Source: Rhodospirillaceae bacterium | GTDB taxonomy: Bacteria > Pseudomonadota > Alphaproteobacteria > Rhodospirillales > Rhodospirillaceae | Assembly: GCA_947476695.1 (NCBI GenBank) | Contig: CANJRD010000008.1 | Coordinates: forward strand, 1 to 64,000 | DNA length: 64,000 bases | Reading direction: 5' to 3' | Part shown: positions 27,048-35,830 of the stretch, piece after piece | Layout of the letters: each line of letters starts with the position of its first letter | Position numbering within the stretch: the stretch's first letter is position 1 | Translations under genes and position numbers: made by a program | Notes under the pieces: generated by a model | The model's input: the letters and a program-made list of their open reading frames with translations, nothing else | Told to the model about the DNA's origin: nothing | The model's database searches: none

Positions 27048-28115
27048 ATGGACGCGATTTACTACGAGGACAGCGAGAACTTTGTCGGCGAGCGGAACCG
27101 CGTCGTGCCGCAAGCCCATTCGCTGGCGAACGCCAAGTTCTTCGGCGGGCATGACGACATCCGTCAGCGCCTCGTGGACGATTTCGAACGTCCGCGCCTG
27201 GAGAACATCAGGCGGCTGAAGGGGGAGTACGCCGCGCTGGTCGAACCGCAGACCGCGCTGACCTACCTGTTCGAACGGGACGGCCGCTGCACCAAGATCA
27301 ATTATTCGCGCAACGAAGGGTGGGCTAAGACCCGCGACGAGTATTGCAACGGTGAAGAGTTCGCGCGCTTCCGCGATGGCTTGCTGCAGAACTGGGATTC
27401 GATGCAGCTGATTCCCAGCATGCCGCTGCTCTCTTGTCAGATGCATCACAACCTCTTCCACTTCATGTTCGATCTGCTGGGCAAGCTGGCGAACTATCCG
27501 GAAGAAGAGACGCAAGACTATGCCATCTCCCTCGGGATGATTCAGTTCCTGTTCCAGCGGACAATGACGATCCGCATGGCGGGATCGCGGCGCCTCTATC
27601 CGCTGCGCAACAGTGTGCGCGTGATCGATCCTATGGTGACGTCGAATGCCTTCCACGACCGCGGATTCGAATGGCTGCGCAACGCAGCGAAATTCCCGCA
27701 GGTCGCCTCGACGCGGAAGATCTACATCCGCCGCACCAAGTCGACCTGGGGCCGCACCGGATGCATTGTCGAGGACGAAGCGTTCCTGCGCTTCCTGCGC
27801 GACCACAACTTCGACATCATCGATCTCGGCCTCGGCGAACTGACCTTCGATCAGCAGATCGGCATGTTGTCCGGCGCCCGGGTCATCCTGACGCCCCACA
27901 GTTCGTCGCTGGCGAATTTCATCTATCTGACGAACCCCGTCTCGATTGTCGAAATCCTGGGCACACGCTGGGCCTGGCCGCCGACGCTGGAGCTTTCGAT
28001 GGCGCTCGGCTTCAAGTGGTACGGGATTTTCGAGGATCGATATGACGAACGCGGCGATATCCACGTCGACGTGGATCGCCTACACGAGATCATGAAGATG
28101 GTGGCGGCCGAGTAA
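27048..28115 (+). CDS. Glycosyltransferase family 61 protein
   Basis: 355 residues from the ATG at 27048; the upstream extension starts at a TTG and is not favoured. The DUF563/GT61 pattern is present: LSCQMHHNLFHFMFDLLGKL near residue 130, RKIYIRRTKSTWGRTGCIVE before the C-terminal half, and the hallmark ARVILTPHSSSLANFIYLTN followed by SIVEI. Members transfer sugars such as xylose or arabinose to glycans or proteins. The protein is cytosolic with no membrane span. No polysaccharide gene cluster surrounds it, so the acceptor is unknown. Confidence 0.85.
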   Translation: MDAIYYEDSENFVGERNRVVPQAHSLANAKFFGGHDDIRQRLVDDFERPRLENIRRLKGEYAALVEPQTALTYLFERDGRCTKINYSRNEGWAKTRDEYCNGEEFARFRDGLLQNWDSMQLIPSMPLLSCQMHHNLFHFMFDLLGKLANYPEEETQDYAISLGMIQFLFQRTMTIRMAGSRRLYPLRNSVRVIDPMVTSNAFHDRGFEWLRNAAKFPQVASTRKIYIRRTKSTWGRTGCIVEDEAFLRFLRDHNFDIIDLGLGELTFDQQIGMLSGARVILTPHSSSLANFIYLTNPVSIVEILGTRWAWPPTLELSMALGFKWYGIFEDRYDERGDIHVDVDRLHEIMKMVAAE

Positions 28116-28130
28116 TCGGTCCGCCGCCGC

Positions 28131-29261
28131 TTACATATTCTGGATCGGCTGAAGGCCGCGCGAGAGCACTTTCCAGCCGCGATCGCCCCCGAAGCGCAAA
28201 CCCTTCAGCTCGGCCGGCTGCGTCTCGATGGTGTTCGTCCACAGCCGCACGCCCTTGTGAGCCCACTGCCGCGTGCCGTCGCTGTTGTTCATGACGGTCC
28301 AGTTGCCCGTTGGCTTTGCGTTGTCGTCGGCCAGCACAGCCTTCCATTCGGCCCCCTTGCAGGTCGCCGTATCGCAATCCTTGCGGATGGCCGCTGCCCC
28401 CGCCCCAGACGACGCCAGCGAGCGGCGCGGACCGGCGTGATAATACAGCGTGAACCCGCGTGGGTCGGCCATCACTTCCCCGCCGAGGGACTGGCGATAG
28501 GTGACCCAGGCCGGAACCTGCGGTGCCGGTTCCAGCACAGCGCCGCGCCACGCCTCATCCAGGCCCGAGCCGTCGCCGTTGGTTTCGCCAGGCTTCACAT
28601 CCAGCATCGAGCGATAGATCGGCTTGCCCTTGAAAGCCCACTGCCTCGAGCTATCGCCGCGCGTGATGACGGACCAGTCGACGCTGCCGAGCGCTAGGCC
28701 AGCGGCCATCACCGGGACGAAATTCTCGAGGCACGCGCCCGTGCAGGTCGACTTGCCGACGCTGTCCTGCGGGCGGGTGTAGAGCGTCAGCCCCTTGGCA
28801 TCGGCCAGCACTGTGCCGAGGACGCTTCGGCCGATGGTGATGCCCGGCGGCGTCCAGATCGGCGCGATGGCCAGATGCCAGGTGCCGTTGTCGCCATCGC
28901 CGAAGGTCGTGCCGGGGCCACCCTCCTCAGCGTAGCGATATACCGGCTGGCCCTTGTAGGCCCACTGCTTCTTGCCGTCCTCGCGGGTGACGATCGTCCA
29001 GTTACCTTGGGCGGCGGCTTCGCCCGGCACCAGCGCCGGTGGCCATTGCTGCGCGCAGACGGCATTGCAGGTTGATTTGCCCGACTTCGGCTCATCGCCG
29101 TCATAGGTGTAAAGCGCCTTGCCGGCCTCGTCGGTGAACAGCACGCCGTCACCTTGGGTAACAACCTTCACACCGGCCGGCGGCGTCTCAGGCGCGGCGT
29201 AACTTGCCGCGCTAAACACCAGGGCCGCCAATGCGACCGTCACGACGAGTGCCTTGCGCAT
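28131..29261 (-). CDS. Exported protein with three COG4315-type repeats
   Basis: 376 residues from the ATG at 29261 (AAAGGG upstream). A signal peptide (MRKALVVTVALAALVFSAAS-YAA) is followed by three repeats of the family known as predicted lipoprotein with a conserved YxxxxD-type motif. Each contains GxxLYxY/R, a CxxxC pair (STCNAVCAQQWPP, STCTGACLENFVP, DTATCKGAEW), and GNWTIVTREDGKKQWAYKGQ-like endings. Single-repeat members are common small secreted proteins of unknown role; a triple fusion is unusual. It is the last gene of a four-gene operon, 11 bp after the DUF1552 gene. Confidence 0.85.
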   Translation of the reverse strand: MRKALVVTVALAALVFSAASYAAPETPPAGVKVVTQGDGVLFTDEAGKALYTYDGDEPKSGKSTCNAVCAQQWPPALVPGEAAAQGNWTIVTREDGKKQWAYKGQPVYRYAEEGGPGTTFGDGDNGTWHLAIAPIWTPPGITIGRSVLGTVLADAKGLTLYTRPQDSVGKSTCTGACLENFVPVMAAGLALGSVDWSVITRGDSSRQWAFKGKPIYRSMLDVKPGETNGDGSGLDEAWRGAVLEPAPQVPAWVTYRQSLGGEVMADPRGFTLYYHAGPRRSLASSGAGAAAIRKDCDTATCKGAEWKAVLADDNAKPTGNWTVMNNSDGTRQWAHKGVRLWTNTIETQPAELKGLRFGGDRGWKVLSRGLQPIQNM

Positions 29262-29272
29262 AACGCGACCCT

Positions 29273-30634
29273 TTAGACCATGATCTCGCGGATCGCCTTC
29301 GACGTTTGCAGCGACGCGGTGCCCCACTTGTCGACCGGCACACCCATCGTCTGCAGCGCCGTCAGCCCCACACGCGTCACCACGTCGCCGCCGCCAACGA
29401 TATGCATGCCCGTCTTCAAACGCCCACCGGCGTTGCCGATGAAGAACAGCGGAACGCCGTCGACGGTATGGGTACGGGCATAGTTGCACTCGGTCGTCGC
29501 GTGGATGAGCGTGTTGTCGAGCAGCGTGCCATCGCCCTCGCGCACGTTGGCGAAGGCTTCGATGAAGTCCGCCAGCGCTTCCATGCTGCGGGTACCGAAC
29601 CAATGCGATCCCGGCTGATAGCCGAGCACCGGATCCGGCGCCTCTTCATGCGACAGCACATGGTAGTACGAGGACTCACCCGGCTTGCGCAGATGGGACT
29701 GGTTGTCGCTGTAGACCATGTTGAAGACTTTGGTCTGGTCGCAAGCGGCAGCCATCGCCACCAGCTTCGCCATCATTTTGTGCGTCGCGTGAACGCTCTC
29801 GACTTCGAGGCTTTCGTTCGGCACGCCGGTCAACGGCGGCGGTACGACACAGGCGTCATTGTGGCGCGGCTTTTCAAGCTGCAACGCCAGCTGGTTCTCG
29901 ATCTGGCGGATCGAGGTGAAATACTCGTCCAGACGCGCCTTGTCGGCCGCGCCTAAGCTATCGTTGAACTTCTTGCTCGGGTCGCCCACGAACGACAACA
30001 CGCTCTTGCGCAGCATGACCGCCGGGTCCGGCTTGAAGTCGGCCTTGTTCGGATCGACGAAATCCGGCCCGAACAGACGCGCATACAGCGACAACGGCGA
30101 GACTTCCGCCGCCGCGCGATTGTTGGCGCTGCGCGCGCTGTAGTTCTCGCGCGGCTGGTTGCAGGCATTCAGGTCGATGGTGTGGAAACGCGAACCGCCG
30201 GCGATCTGATCGGCGATCAGCAGATCGAGCGTCGGCGCCGCGAGATCGGACGCACCCGCCGGGGCCGTGCCGGTGCGCGTCGCGATCCAGCCGGTGATGT
30301 GGACGTAATTGGAACGCCCATCGAGCGGCATGTTGAAGCCGCTGAAATAGTTGATGTGCTTCTCGAAAGGCTTCAGCGCCTTGCACTGATCGAGGAACTC
30401 GATGCCCATACCCGAAGCGGCTTTATCCTTGATGCCGGCGTTGGTGGTGAAGCCCAGCCCCCAGAACCACGTTCCGAAGCGCACCGGAACGGGTTGGCCT
30501 GTCGCGGCGAGCGCCTTACCCTTGCTGTCGAGGAAGCAATCGAGGAACGGCAGCGCCAGCGAGGCGCCCATGCCGCCCAACGTGCCGCGCAGGATTTCGC
30601 GGCGACTCGGCTTGCGAGGCAGAAGCACGGTCAT
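29273..30634 (-). CDS. Tat-exported DUF1552 protein
   Basis: 453 residues from the ATG at 30634 (AGGAG eight bases upstream), which overlaps the stop of the DUF1592 gene (ATGA). The N-terminus KPSRREILRGTLGGMGASLA is a twin-arginine signal. DUF1552 features follow: FGTWFWGLGFTTNAG, HITGWIATRTG, PTLDLLIADQI, then SYYHVLSHEEAPD and LLDNTLIHATTECNYARTHT near the C-terminus. The family is distantly related to sulfatase-like DUF1501 proteins. Tat export implies the protein folds with a cofactor or metal before crossing. DUF1592 and DUF1552 genes are habitually adjacent in bacteria, and their function is unknown. Confidence 0.93.
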   Translation of the reverse strand: MTVLLPRKPSRREILRGTLGGMGASLALPFLDCFLDSKGKALAATGQPVPVRFGTWFWGLGFTTNAGIKDKAASGMGIEFLDQCKALKPFEKHINYFSGFNMPLDGRSNYVHITGWIATRTGTAPAGASDLAAPTLDLLIADQIAGGSRFHTIDLNACNQPRENYSARSANNRAAAEVSPLSLYARLFGPDFVDPNKADFKPDPAVMLRKSVLSFVGDPSKKFNDSLGAADKARLDEYFTSIRQIENQLALQLEKPRHNDACVVPPPLTGVPNESLEVESVHATHKMMAKLVAMAAACDQTKVFNMVYSDNQSHLRKPGESSYYHVLSHEEAPDPVLGYQPGSHWFGTRSMEALADFIEAFANVREGDGTLLDNTLIHATTECNYARTHTVDGVPLFFIGNAGGRLKTGMHIVGGGDVVTRVGLTALQTMGVPVDKWGTASLQTSKAIREIMV

Positions 30635-32304
30635 GACTTGTTCTCCTGTGCGGGAGTCGAGTGAGACAGGGGTTCGCCCCACGCGGTCGTCGCGGCGGAT
30701 TTGGATTTGGTGACGGCGAAGAAAGCGTCGCTTTCGGCAATCGCGCGCAGCAGGTCCGGTACGCGATAGCCGGCGGCGGCGAATTTCTCTTCGTAGAACT
30801 TCATCAGCTCTTTCTGATCGCCCACGCCGTCGCGGCCTGTGCCGTAAGCGTAGAGACGGCGCACCACGCAGGACGGCGTGTTCGCGTTGTCGTGCAGCGC
30901 TTTGCCCAGGCCGACCGCGTCGGCGTATTTGATGCCGTCGAGATCGCCGCTGGTATCGATTGCTTCTCCATTTTCCGACGCGCGCAGCTGGCCGGCGCCG
31001 TCGATCTTCTCAAGCGCCAGGCCGATGGGGTCGGTCACACGGTGACAACCGGCGCAGGCCGCCAACGTCGCGTGCGCGGTTAAGCGCTGCCGGGCGGTCT
31101 TGTTCGGAGAGTTGGGATCGTTGAACAGCGAGAAGTCGACATCGCCCGGGGGATCGGGAACCTTCTGGCACAGCAGATTTTCGCGCACCGCGCGGCCGCG
31201 CATGGTGGGCGAGCTACGGCCCGGGTGGGCATAGAGTGCGGCAAAAGCAATCTGGGTGATCAGGCCCGCCCGCGGATCGTCGGGCGCGAACTCATAGCGC
31301 GACCAGGCGCCGTCCGGGCGCTCTACAGGAATGCGATAGACTTTGCCAAGCGCGCCGCTGACGAAAGTGTTGCGCGTCGTGAACAGGTCGCGGTAGTCGC
31401 CTTTCTCATTGATCAGATGGTTCGAGATCGTGCGTAGCGCCTGCTCCTTGGCGTCGTTCGCCACGGCCAGGCTGAAGGCGCGATAGATGATCGCGTCCTT
31501 CTCCAGGTTCTCGAAATTGTCGAATGCGAGCATATCGGAGAAGAAGGCGCGGAGGCCCGTCTCGAACTGCGGCGCAGCCAGCATACGGTCGACCTGACGC
31601 TTCAGGCCGGACTTGCTGTGCAGTTCGCCCTTCTCCGCCGCGATCAACAGCGCCTCATCGGGCGCGGAGTTCCACAACAGGAAGCTCAGGCGCGAAGCCT
31701 TGGCATAGCTGTCGAGACGCACCCCGCCGGCATGATCCGGATCGGGCTCGACGGCGTCGACGACATAGAGGAACGGCGAGGAGACCATGATGCTGGCGAG
31801 GCCTAGCCCCAGGCCGTCATAGAAGCTGTTGAACGATGTGGCCGCTTCATGCGCCAACGCCACAGTCCCGGCCAATTGATCGGCCGGCATCGGGTGTCGC
31901 AGCAGCATGCGGCCGGTGCGTTCCAGGAACGCTTTCGCGCATGTGTCATCGGCCTCCGTGGCGGACGTCGGTTCGCAGGGCACGAAGGCGGTGCGATTGG
32001 CCGGCGAAACGATCTGCGCCCCGATCGCGCGGGCCATCTTCTCATACTGCTCCATGCCGTTCGGTGTAATGCGCGCGTTCCAGGCACCCACGGCCGCCAG
32101 GCCGTTGGTGCGCAGCATCGGATCGAACTTGCCGGCGACCACGATCTGCGGGCCGAACAGGTCCGCGACGATGTTGCGGTATTGGGATTCCGTCAGCAGA
32201 CGCACGCCCGGGCCGCTGGCCTGGATCTTCGGCTCAGACGGGCCACAGCCCGCGAGCCCGAGCGCGACGACAGCGGCGACGAAGGAAGGGATGCGGAACC
32301 GCAT
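30631..32304 (-). CDS. DUF1592-family lipoprotein with a c-type haem motif
   Basis: 557 residues from the ATG at 32304. The signal ends in a lipobox (VVALGLAGC), so it is a membrane-anchored lipoprotein. The planctomycete-type domain series is visible: DUF1587-like LLTESQYRNIVADLFG at the start, DUF1592 (ASRLSFLLWNSAPDEALLIA, then FETGLRAFFSDMLAF), DUF1588 (HPGRSSPTMRGRAVRENLLC and ACAGCHRVTDPIGLALEKID) and DUF1585 (NTPSCVVRRLYAYGTGRDG). CAGCH is a canonical haem c attachment site, so electron transfer is likely. It starts 5 bp after the six-cysteine gene ends and overlaps the DUF1552 gene by 4 bp. Confidence 0.93.
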   Translation of the reverse strand: MRFRIPSFVAAVVALGLAGCGPSEPKIQASGPGVRLLTESQYRNIVADLFGPQIVVAGKFDPMLRTNGLAAVGAWNARITPNGMEQYEKMARAIGAQIVSPANRTAFVPCEPTSATEADDTCAKAFLERTGRMLLRHPMPADQLAGTVALAHEAATSFNSFYDGLGLGLASIMVSSPFLYVVDAVEPDPDHAGGVRLDSYAKASRLSFLLWNSAPDEALLIAAEKGELHSKSGLKRQVDRMLAAPQFETGLRAFFSDMLAFDNFENLEKDAIIYRAFSLAVANDAKEQALRTISNHLINEKGDYRDLFTTRNTFVSGALGKVYRIPVERPDGAWSRYEFAPDDPRAGLITQIAFAALYAHPGRSSPTMRGRAVRENLLCQKVPDPPGDVDFSLFNDPNSPNKTARQRLTAHATLAACAGCHRVTDPIGLALEKIDGAGQLRASENGEAIDTSGDLDGIKYADAVGLGKALHDNANTPSCVVRRLYAYGTGRDGVGDQKELMKFYEEKFAAAGYRVPDLLRAIAESDAFFAVTKSKSAATTAWGEPLSHSTPAQENKS

Positions 32305-32309
32305 GACGA

Positions 32310-33506
32310 TCACTTCCCGATCCCGAAAGTTGTCAGCACGCGGTCCAGCGGGCCTTTGGCTTGCGCCAAGGTGGGATCGGGCGAATGGATCGTGAAAGCG
32401 GACACGGCCTCGAAATTGTACGCGGACGACAGCGACTTGCATTCGCCGGTCTTCGGGTCGGGGTATCCATCCGCCAGCTGATGCGCGGCGACATAGATCG
32501 CCGGGCAATCCGCTTGCGACGGGAACATGATCACCCCGAGGCCGCCGATGTAATAGACGAGTTGATCGACGTCGTAATAGCCTGCCGCTGTCCCCTTCGC
32601 CGTCTCGCCATCCTCGGCGATCTTCATGCGGATGCGGAAGTCGCGGAAGAACTCATCCATATAGGTGTAGTTGCCGTAGAACGGCAGGTTCAGATCGGCG
32701 GGCTCCGTCGTCAGCTCGCCGTTGACGATTTTGCCGCGCACGGTGCCGCCGTAGCGGCGCGTGCCGTCTGCCTTCAGCGTCGGATCGGTACGATAGCTGG
32801 CGTAAGGCTGGAACTCGCCCTGACCGTCCAACGCGTACTGATCGATGGCATGATGGAACGTGACCGACACATTGTCGTCATTGCGCGTGTCATCGACGCC
32901 GGTGACTTCGACCAGCACGATGCCGTTGCCGGTGGTCTTGCGGTTGATGTTCGCGTTCGACTGAATGTTGTCGTACTTGTGCCAGCCGTAAATGCAGCCG
33001 AGCAGACGATAGACCTGGTTGTCGACCGCGGGCGTGCCATCCACTCCGGTGAACTTCTGATGCGCGCAGGTCTTGGGCGTCGCCTTGCCGTCCGTCGTGC
33101 CGTCGAGGTTCATGCCGTAGGCGGTCGGCCCTTCGACCGTGAACATCGGCGGGTCTTTCACCAGCGTCGGATTAAGACAGACATTTTCCTTATTCGGGCC
33201 GCGCTGCAGCGCCATGATGAACCGCTCGGAATCACCGAGTTCACCGTTCTGGGTCGCCTTCGCCCGCGCCGCCTTCGACAGGCCGCGCCACCAGATCTCA
33301 TCCACGCCGATGGTGAAGCCTTCCGGGCATTCGTCGTGGAAGCGCGTCTCGAGGATCGCGTAGTTCCATGTCGTGATGACGAAGCTGAGCGTGCCGGGCG
33401 CCTTGGGCTTGGTCTGAGACTGCGCAGGACCGACAAGTGAGAGCATCGCCGCCGCGGCCAAGGCCACGCCGGTCAACTGACGCAAAGGATCGAGAAGACT
33501 GCGCAC
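32310..33506 (-). CDS. Secreted six-cysteine protein of unknown function, first gene of the DUF1592/DUF1552 operon
   Basis: 398 residues, starting at a GTG. A signal peptide (LTGVALAAAAMLSLVGPAQS) precedes a mature region sharing all landmark motifs with the protein at 16.6-17.7 kb: DECPEGF, ENVCLNP, NLDGTTDGKATPKTCAH, GVDGTPAVDNQVYRLLGCIY, LPFYGNYTYMDEF, GYYDVDQLVYYIGG, and AAHQLADGYPDPKTGEC. Six cysteines match between the two paralogues. No database family is recognised from memory. Tight coupling to a haem-c lipoprotein and a Tat-exported protein suggests a joint redox or binding role at the cell surface, which is inference. Confidence 0.85.
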   Translation of the reverse strand: MRSLLDPLRQLTGVALAAAAMLSLVGPAQSQTKPKAPGTLSFVITTWNYAILETRFHDECPEGFTIGVDEIWWRGLSKAARAKATQNGELGDSERFIMALQRGPNKENVCLNPTLVKDPPMFTVEGPTAYGMNLDGTTDGKATPKTCAHQKFTGVDGTPAVDNQVYRLLGCIYGWHKYDNIQSNANINRKTTGNGIVLVEVTGVDDTRNDDNVSVTFHHAIDQYALDGQGEFQPYASYRTDPTLKADGTRRYGGTVRGKIVNGELTTEPADLNLPFYGNYTYMDEFFRDFRIRMKIAEDGETAKGTAAGYYDVDQLVYYIGGLGVIMFPSQADCPAIYVAAHQLADGYPDPKTGECKSLSSAYNFEAVSAFTIHSPDPTLAQAKGPLDRVLTTFGIGK

Positions 33507-33690
33507 GCTCTGGCTCGTAATATTTCACAATGACATTAGGTCCGTGGCATGCGGGATCATAACAAAATCCGCAAGCGGTTAGAGTGGCTTAATCGTCGGA
33601 ATGCGATTAGACGACCGCTCGACTTCAGCCCCGGTCCACTGGCTGGCGGCGCGGCCGGGTTGAGTCGGCCGCCGCTAGGTCGATGATGCC

Positions 33691-33717
33691 AAAGAAAAAG
33701 TGGGCGGAATCCCGCCG
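33691..33717 (-). terminator. Terminator of the TonB receptor gene
   Basis: On the minus strand a GGCGG-GATT-CCGCC hairpin is followed by CCACTTTTTCTTT, about 20 bp after the stop. Confidence 0.65.
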
Positions 33718-33735
33718 CTGGTTAGCCGCTCTCGC

Positions 33736-35667
33736 TTAGAAATCGGCCGACAGCGTCATGGTGTAGCGTCGGTGCTCGACCGGGACGAAGCTGCCGGTGG
33801 CATTGCCAAGCCACGCGAAGGTGTTGGTGAAATTCTGCGCCTGAAGACGCAGGCTCGCCGCGACCTTGTGGACGCGGAAGCTATAGCGCGCGCCCGCCGT
33901 CAGGATGTTATAGGCCGGCGTCTTCACGTGGTTCTGGAAATCCGCATAGCGCGACGCGAAGTGCTCGATCTGCCCTTCCAGCATGAACCCTTTCCACGAC
34001 GGCGGCCCGTACTGCGTCGTCAGGCGCATCATATGCGGCCAGCGTCCCAGCGGCACCGCGCCGATACGCCCGGCGGTCACCGCGCTGCCGGTGATGCGGG
34101 CTTTAATCAGCACGAGCCCCGCCACGACCGTGAAGCCTGGCGCCACCTGACCGCTGAGCGAGAACTCCGCGCCGCGATGGCGCACGTCGCCCAATTGGCC
34201 GTAGACGTTGCCGACATCGAGATTGAAGTACGGCTTCTTGATGTCGAACACGCCGACCACCGCGCGCAGACGCGGCGTGATGGCGTAGCGGATGCCCGCA
34301 TCGAGTTGCGAGGTGCGCGCCGCCGGTACCGGTTCGCCGCGATTGACGGCATTCTGCGGGGCGTCGGCGGATTCCTCCATGCTACGGGTATAGCCGGCGT
34401 AGGCGACAAGCTTGTCACCGAGATAGAGCGCGGCGGATCCATTGAATAGCCAAGGTTGATCGCGCGACGTGATGTCGGGAAGGCCCGGCTGTTGCGTCAT
34501 GCGTCGATAGAGCGTCTTCGAGATACCGAAGCCGATCTCGCCGACGCCGCGCCACACGCCCTCATAGGCAACGCCGCCCGTGGCCTGGCGCACATGGGCT
34601 TCGCTTTGCGGGCCCACACGCCAAGCCGGCTCCGGCTCGGGATCGGTGACGCCGAGATATCCCGGCCCCAGCGGAATCGTCGTCGTGCCGCCGAACGTCC
34701 GCACTTTATCGCGCGCGCGCAGCGAGACATGCATGATGTGCCGGCGATCTCCCTCGACCATCACGCGCGACAAGCGCACTTCCCCGGACAGCGACTCAAG
34801 GGCGTTGCCCGGATACATCACGACAAACCGATCCGCCCGGCCGTCGGGCTGGACGTTGAGGAACAGATTTTCGCCCTGCTCGATGCGGTAGTTGGTCGAT
34901 TGGAATACGCCCGCCCGCAAAGTCCAATCCGGCGATAGATCCGCCCGCGCCGTAAAGCCGAACAGGTTCTGAATAGAACTGAGGTCGGCCCAATCCTGAC
35001 CGTAGTATTTGCCGCGTTGGATGGGCTTGGGCAGCCAAGGTCCGCCAAACAGCAGCGTGTGCGGCCCTTCGCGGTCGTAACGATAGTTCACATAGCCGAA
35101 CGGCTGGATCTCGATCTTGTCGTTCGGCCGCCAGCGGATGACGCCGCCGGCGTTCCAATTGCCGTTGCTGGTACCGTTGGGCGGACGCTCGCGCGCGCCG
35201 GCGATGCCGGCCGTTATGCTAAGCTTGTCGGCAACCAACGCCTGCTGACGATCGACCTCGATCTGATAGGCGCCATACGCGCCCCAGGTCAGGACGGCAC
35301 TGGTGACTGGCTTCTCGCCCGGGGTCCGCAATTGGAAATCGACGATGCCGGTCGGCGCCGGGAACGGATAGGACTGCGCGCTAAGGCCCACGCGCATGGT
35401 GGACCCGCGGATGATGCGGTTGCTGGTATCGCCCTGGCGGTCGAAATACAGGCCGTCGATGCGCAGGTTGCCGGCCTCGGTGGGGTTGAAGCCGCGCACG
35501 TCTGTCTGGGTGTACAGGCCGATACTCTCGTTGCCGACGGTGGTCCCGAAGGCGTCCTGCGCCGCGGCCACGGCGTTGTCGCCGGCCCGCTGCGCCCAGG
35601 CCTCACCGGCCGCTAACCACGTCACCACGCTCAGCGCGGCGACGCCCCCCAACGTACGCTTGACCAC
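33736..35667 (-). CDS. TonB-dependent outer-membrane receptor
   Basis: 643 residues from a GTG at 35667 with GGGGAGAG upstream; an ATG at 35697 is an alternative. A signal peptide (RTLGGVAALSVVTWLAAGEA-WAQ) leads into a plug with SIGLYTQTDVRGFNPTEAGN, DGLYFDRQG and a GIVDFQLRTPG segment. A 22-strand-type barrel follows, rich in alternating aromatic strands and ending in the typical C-terminal Phe (TMTLSADF). The plug is shorter and less canonical than in the 36.9 kb receptor. The substrate is unknown; the gene is divergent from the first alpha/beta hydrolase (163 bp apart), which hints at a shared ligand. Confidence 0.88.
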   Translation of the reverse strand: MVKRTLGGVAALSVVTWLAAGEAWAQRAGDNAVAAAQDAFGTTVGNESIGLYTQTDVRGFNPTEAGNLRIDGLYFDRQGDTSNRIIRGSTMRVGLSAQSYPFPAPTGIVDFQLRTPGEKPVTSAVLTWGAYGAYQIEVDRQQALVADKLSITAGIAGARERPPNGTSNGNWNAGGVIRWRPNDKIEIQPFGYVNYRYDREGPHTLLFGGPWLPKPIQRGKYYGQDWADLSSIQNLFGFTARADLSPDWTLRAGVFQSTNYRIEQGENLFLNVQPDGRADRFVVMYPGNALESLSGEVRLSRVMVEGDRRHIMHVSLRARDKVRTFGGTTTIPLGPGYLGVTDPEPEPAWRVGPQSEAHVRQATGGVAYEGVWRGVGEIGFGISKTLYRRMTQQPGLPDITSRDQPWLFNGSAALYLGDKLVAYAGYTRSMEESADAPQNAVNRGEPVPAARTSQLDAGIRYAITPRLRAVVGVFDIKKPYFNLDVGNVYGQLGDVRHRGAEFSLSGQVAPGFTVVAGLVLIKARITGSAVTAGRIGAVPLGRWPHMMRLTTQYGPPSWKGFMLEGQIEHFASRYADFQNHVKTPAYNILTAGARYSFRVHKVAASLRLQAQNFTNTFAWLGNATGSFVPVEHRRYTMTLSADF

Positions 35668-35830
35668 GACCGCTCTCCCCTGCGGGCACGGTAACATGGC
35701 CACCGGACAAAAGTTCAGGGTTTTGTTCAGATGTACAGCCGGTCGGAGGTTGAGCACCCACCGCCAGCGTGGGGACGGCCGGCGGCCTGTTTGCTAGGAA
35801 GGATACCTAGGCACCATAGGGGGATCGGCG

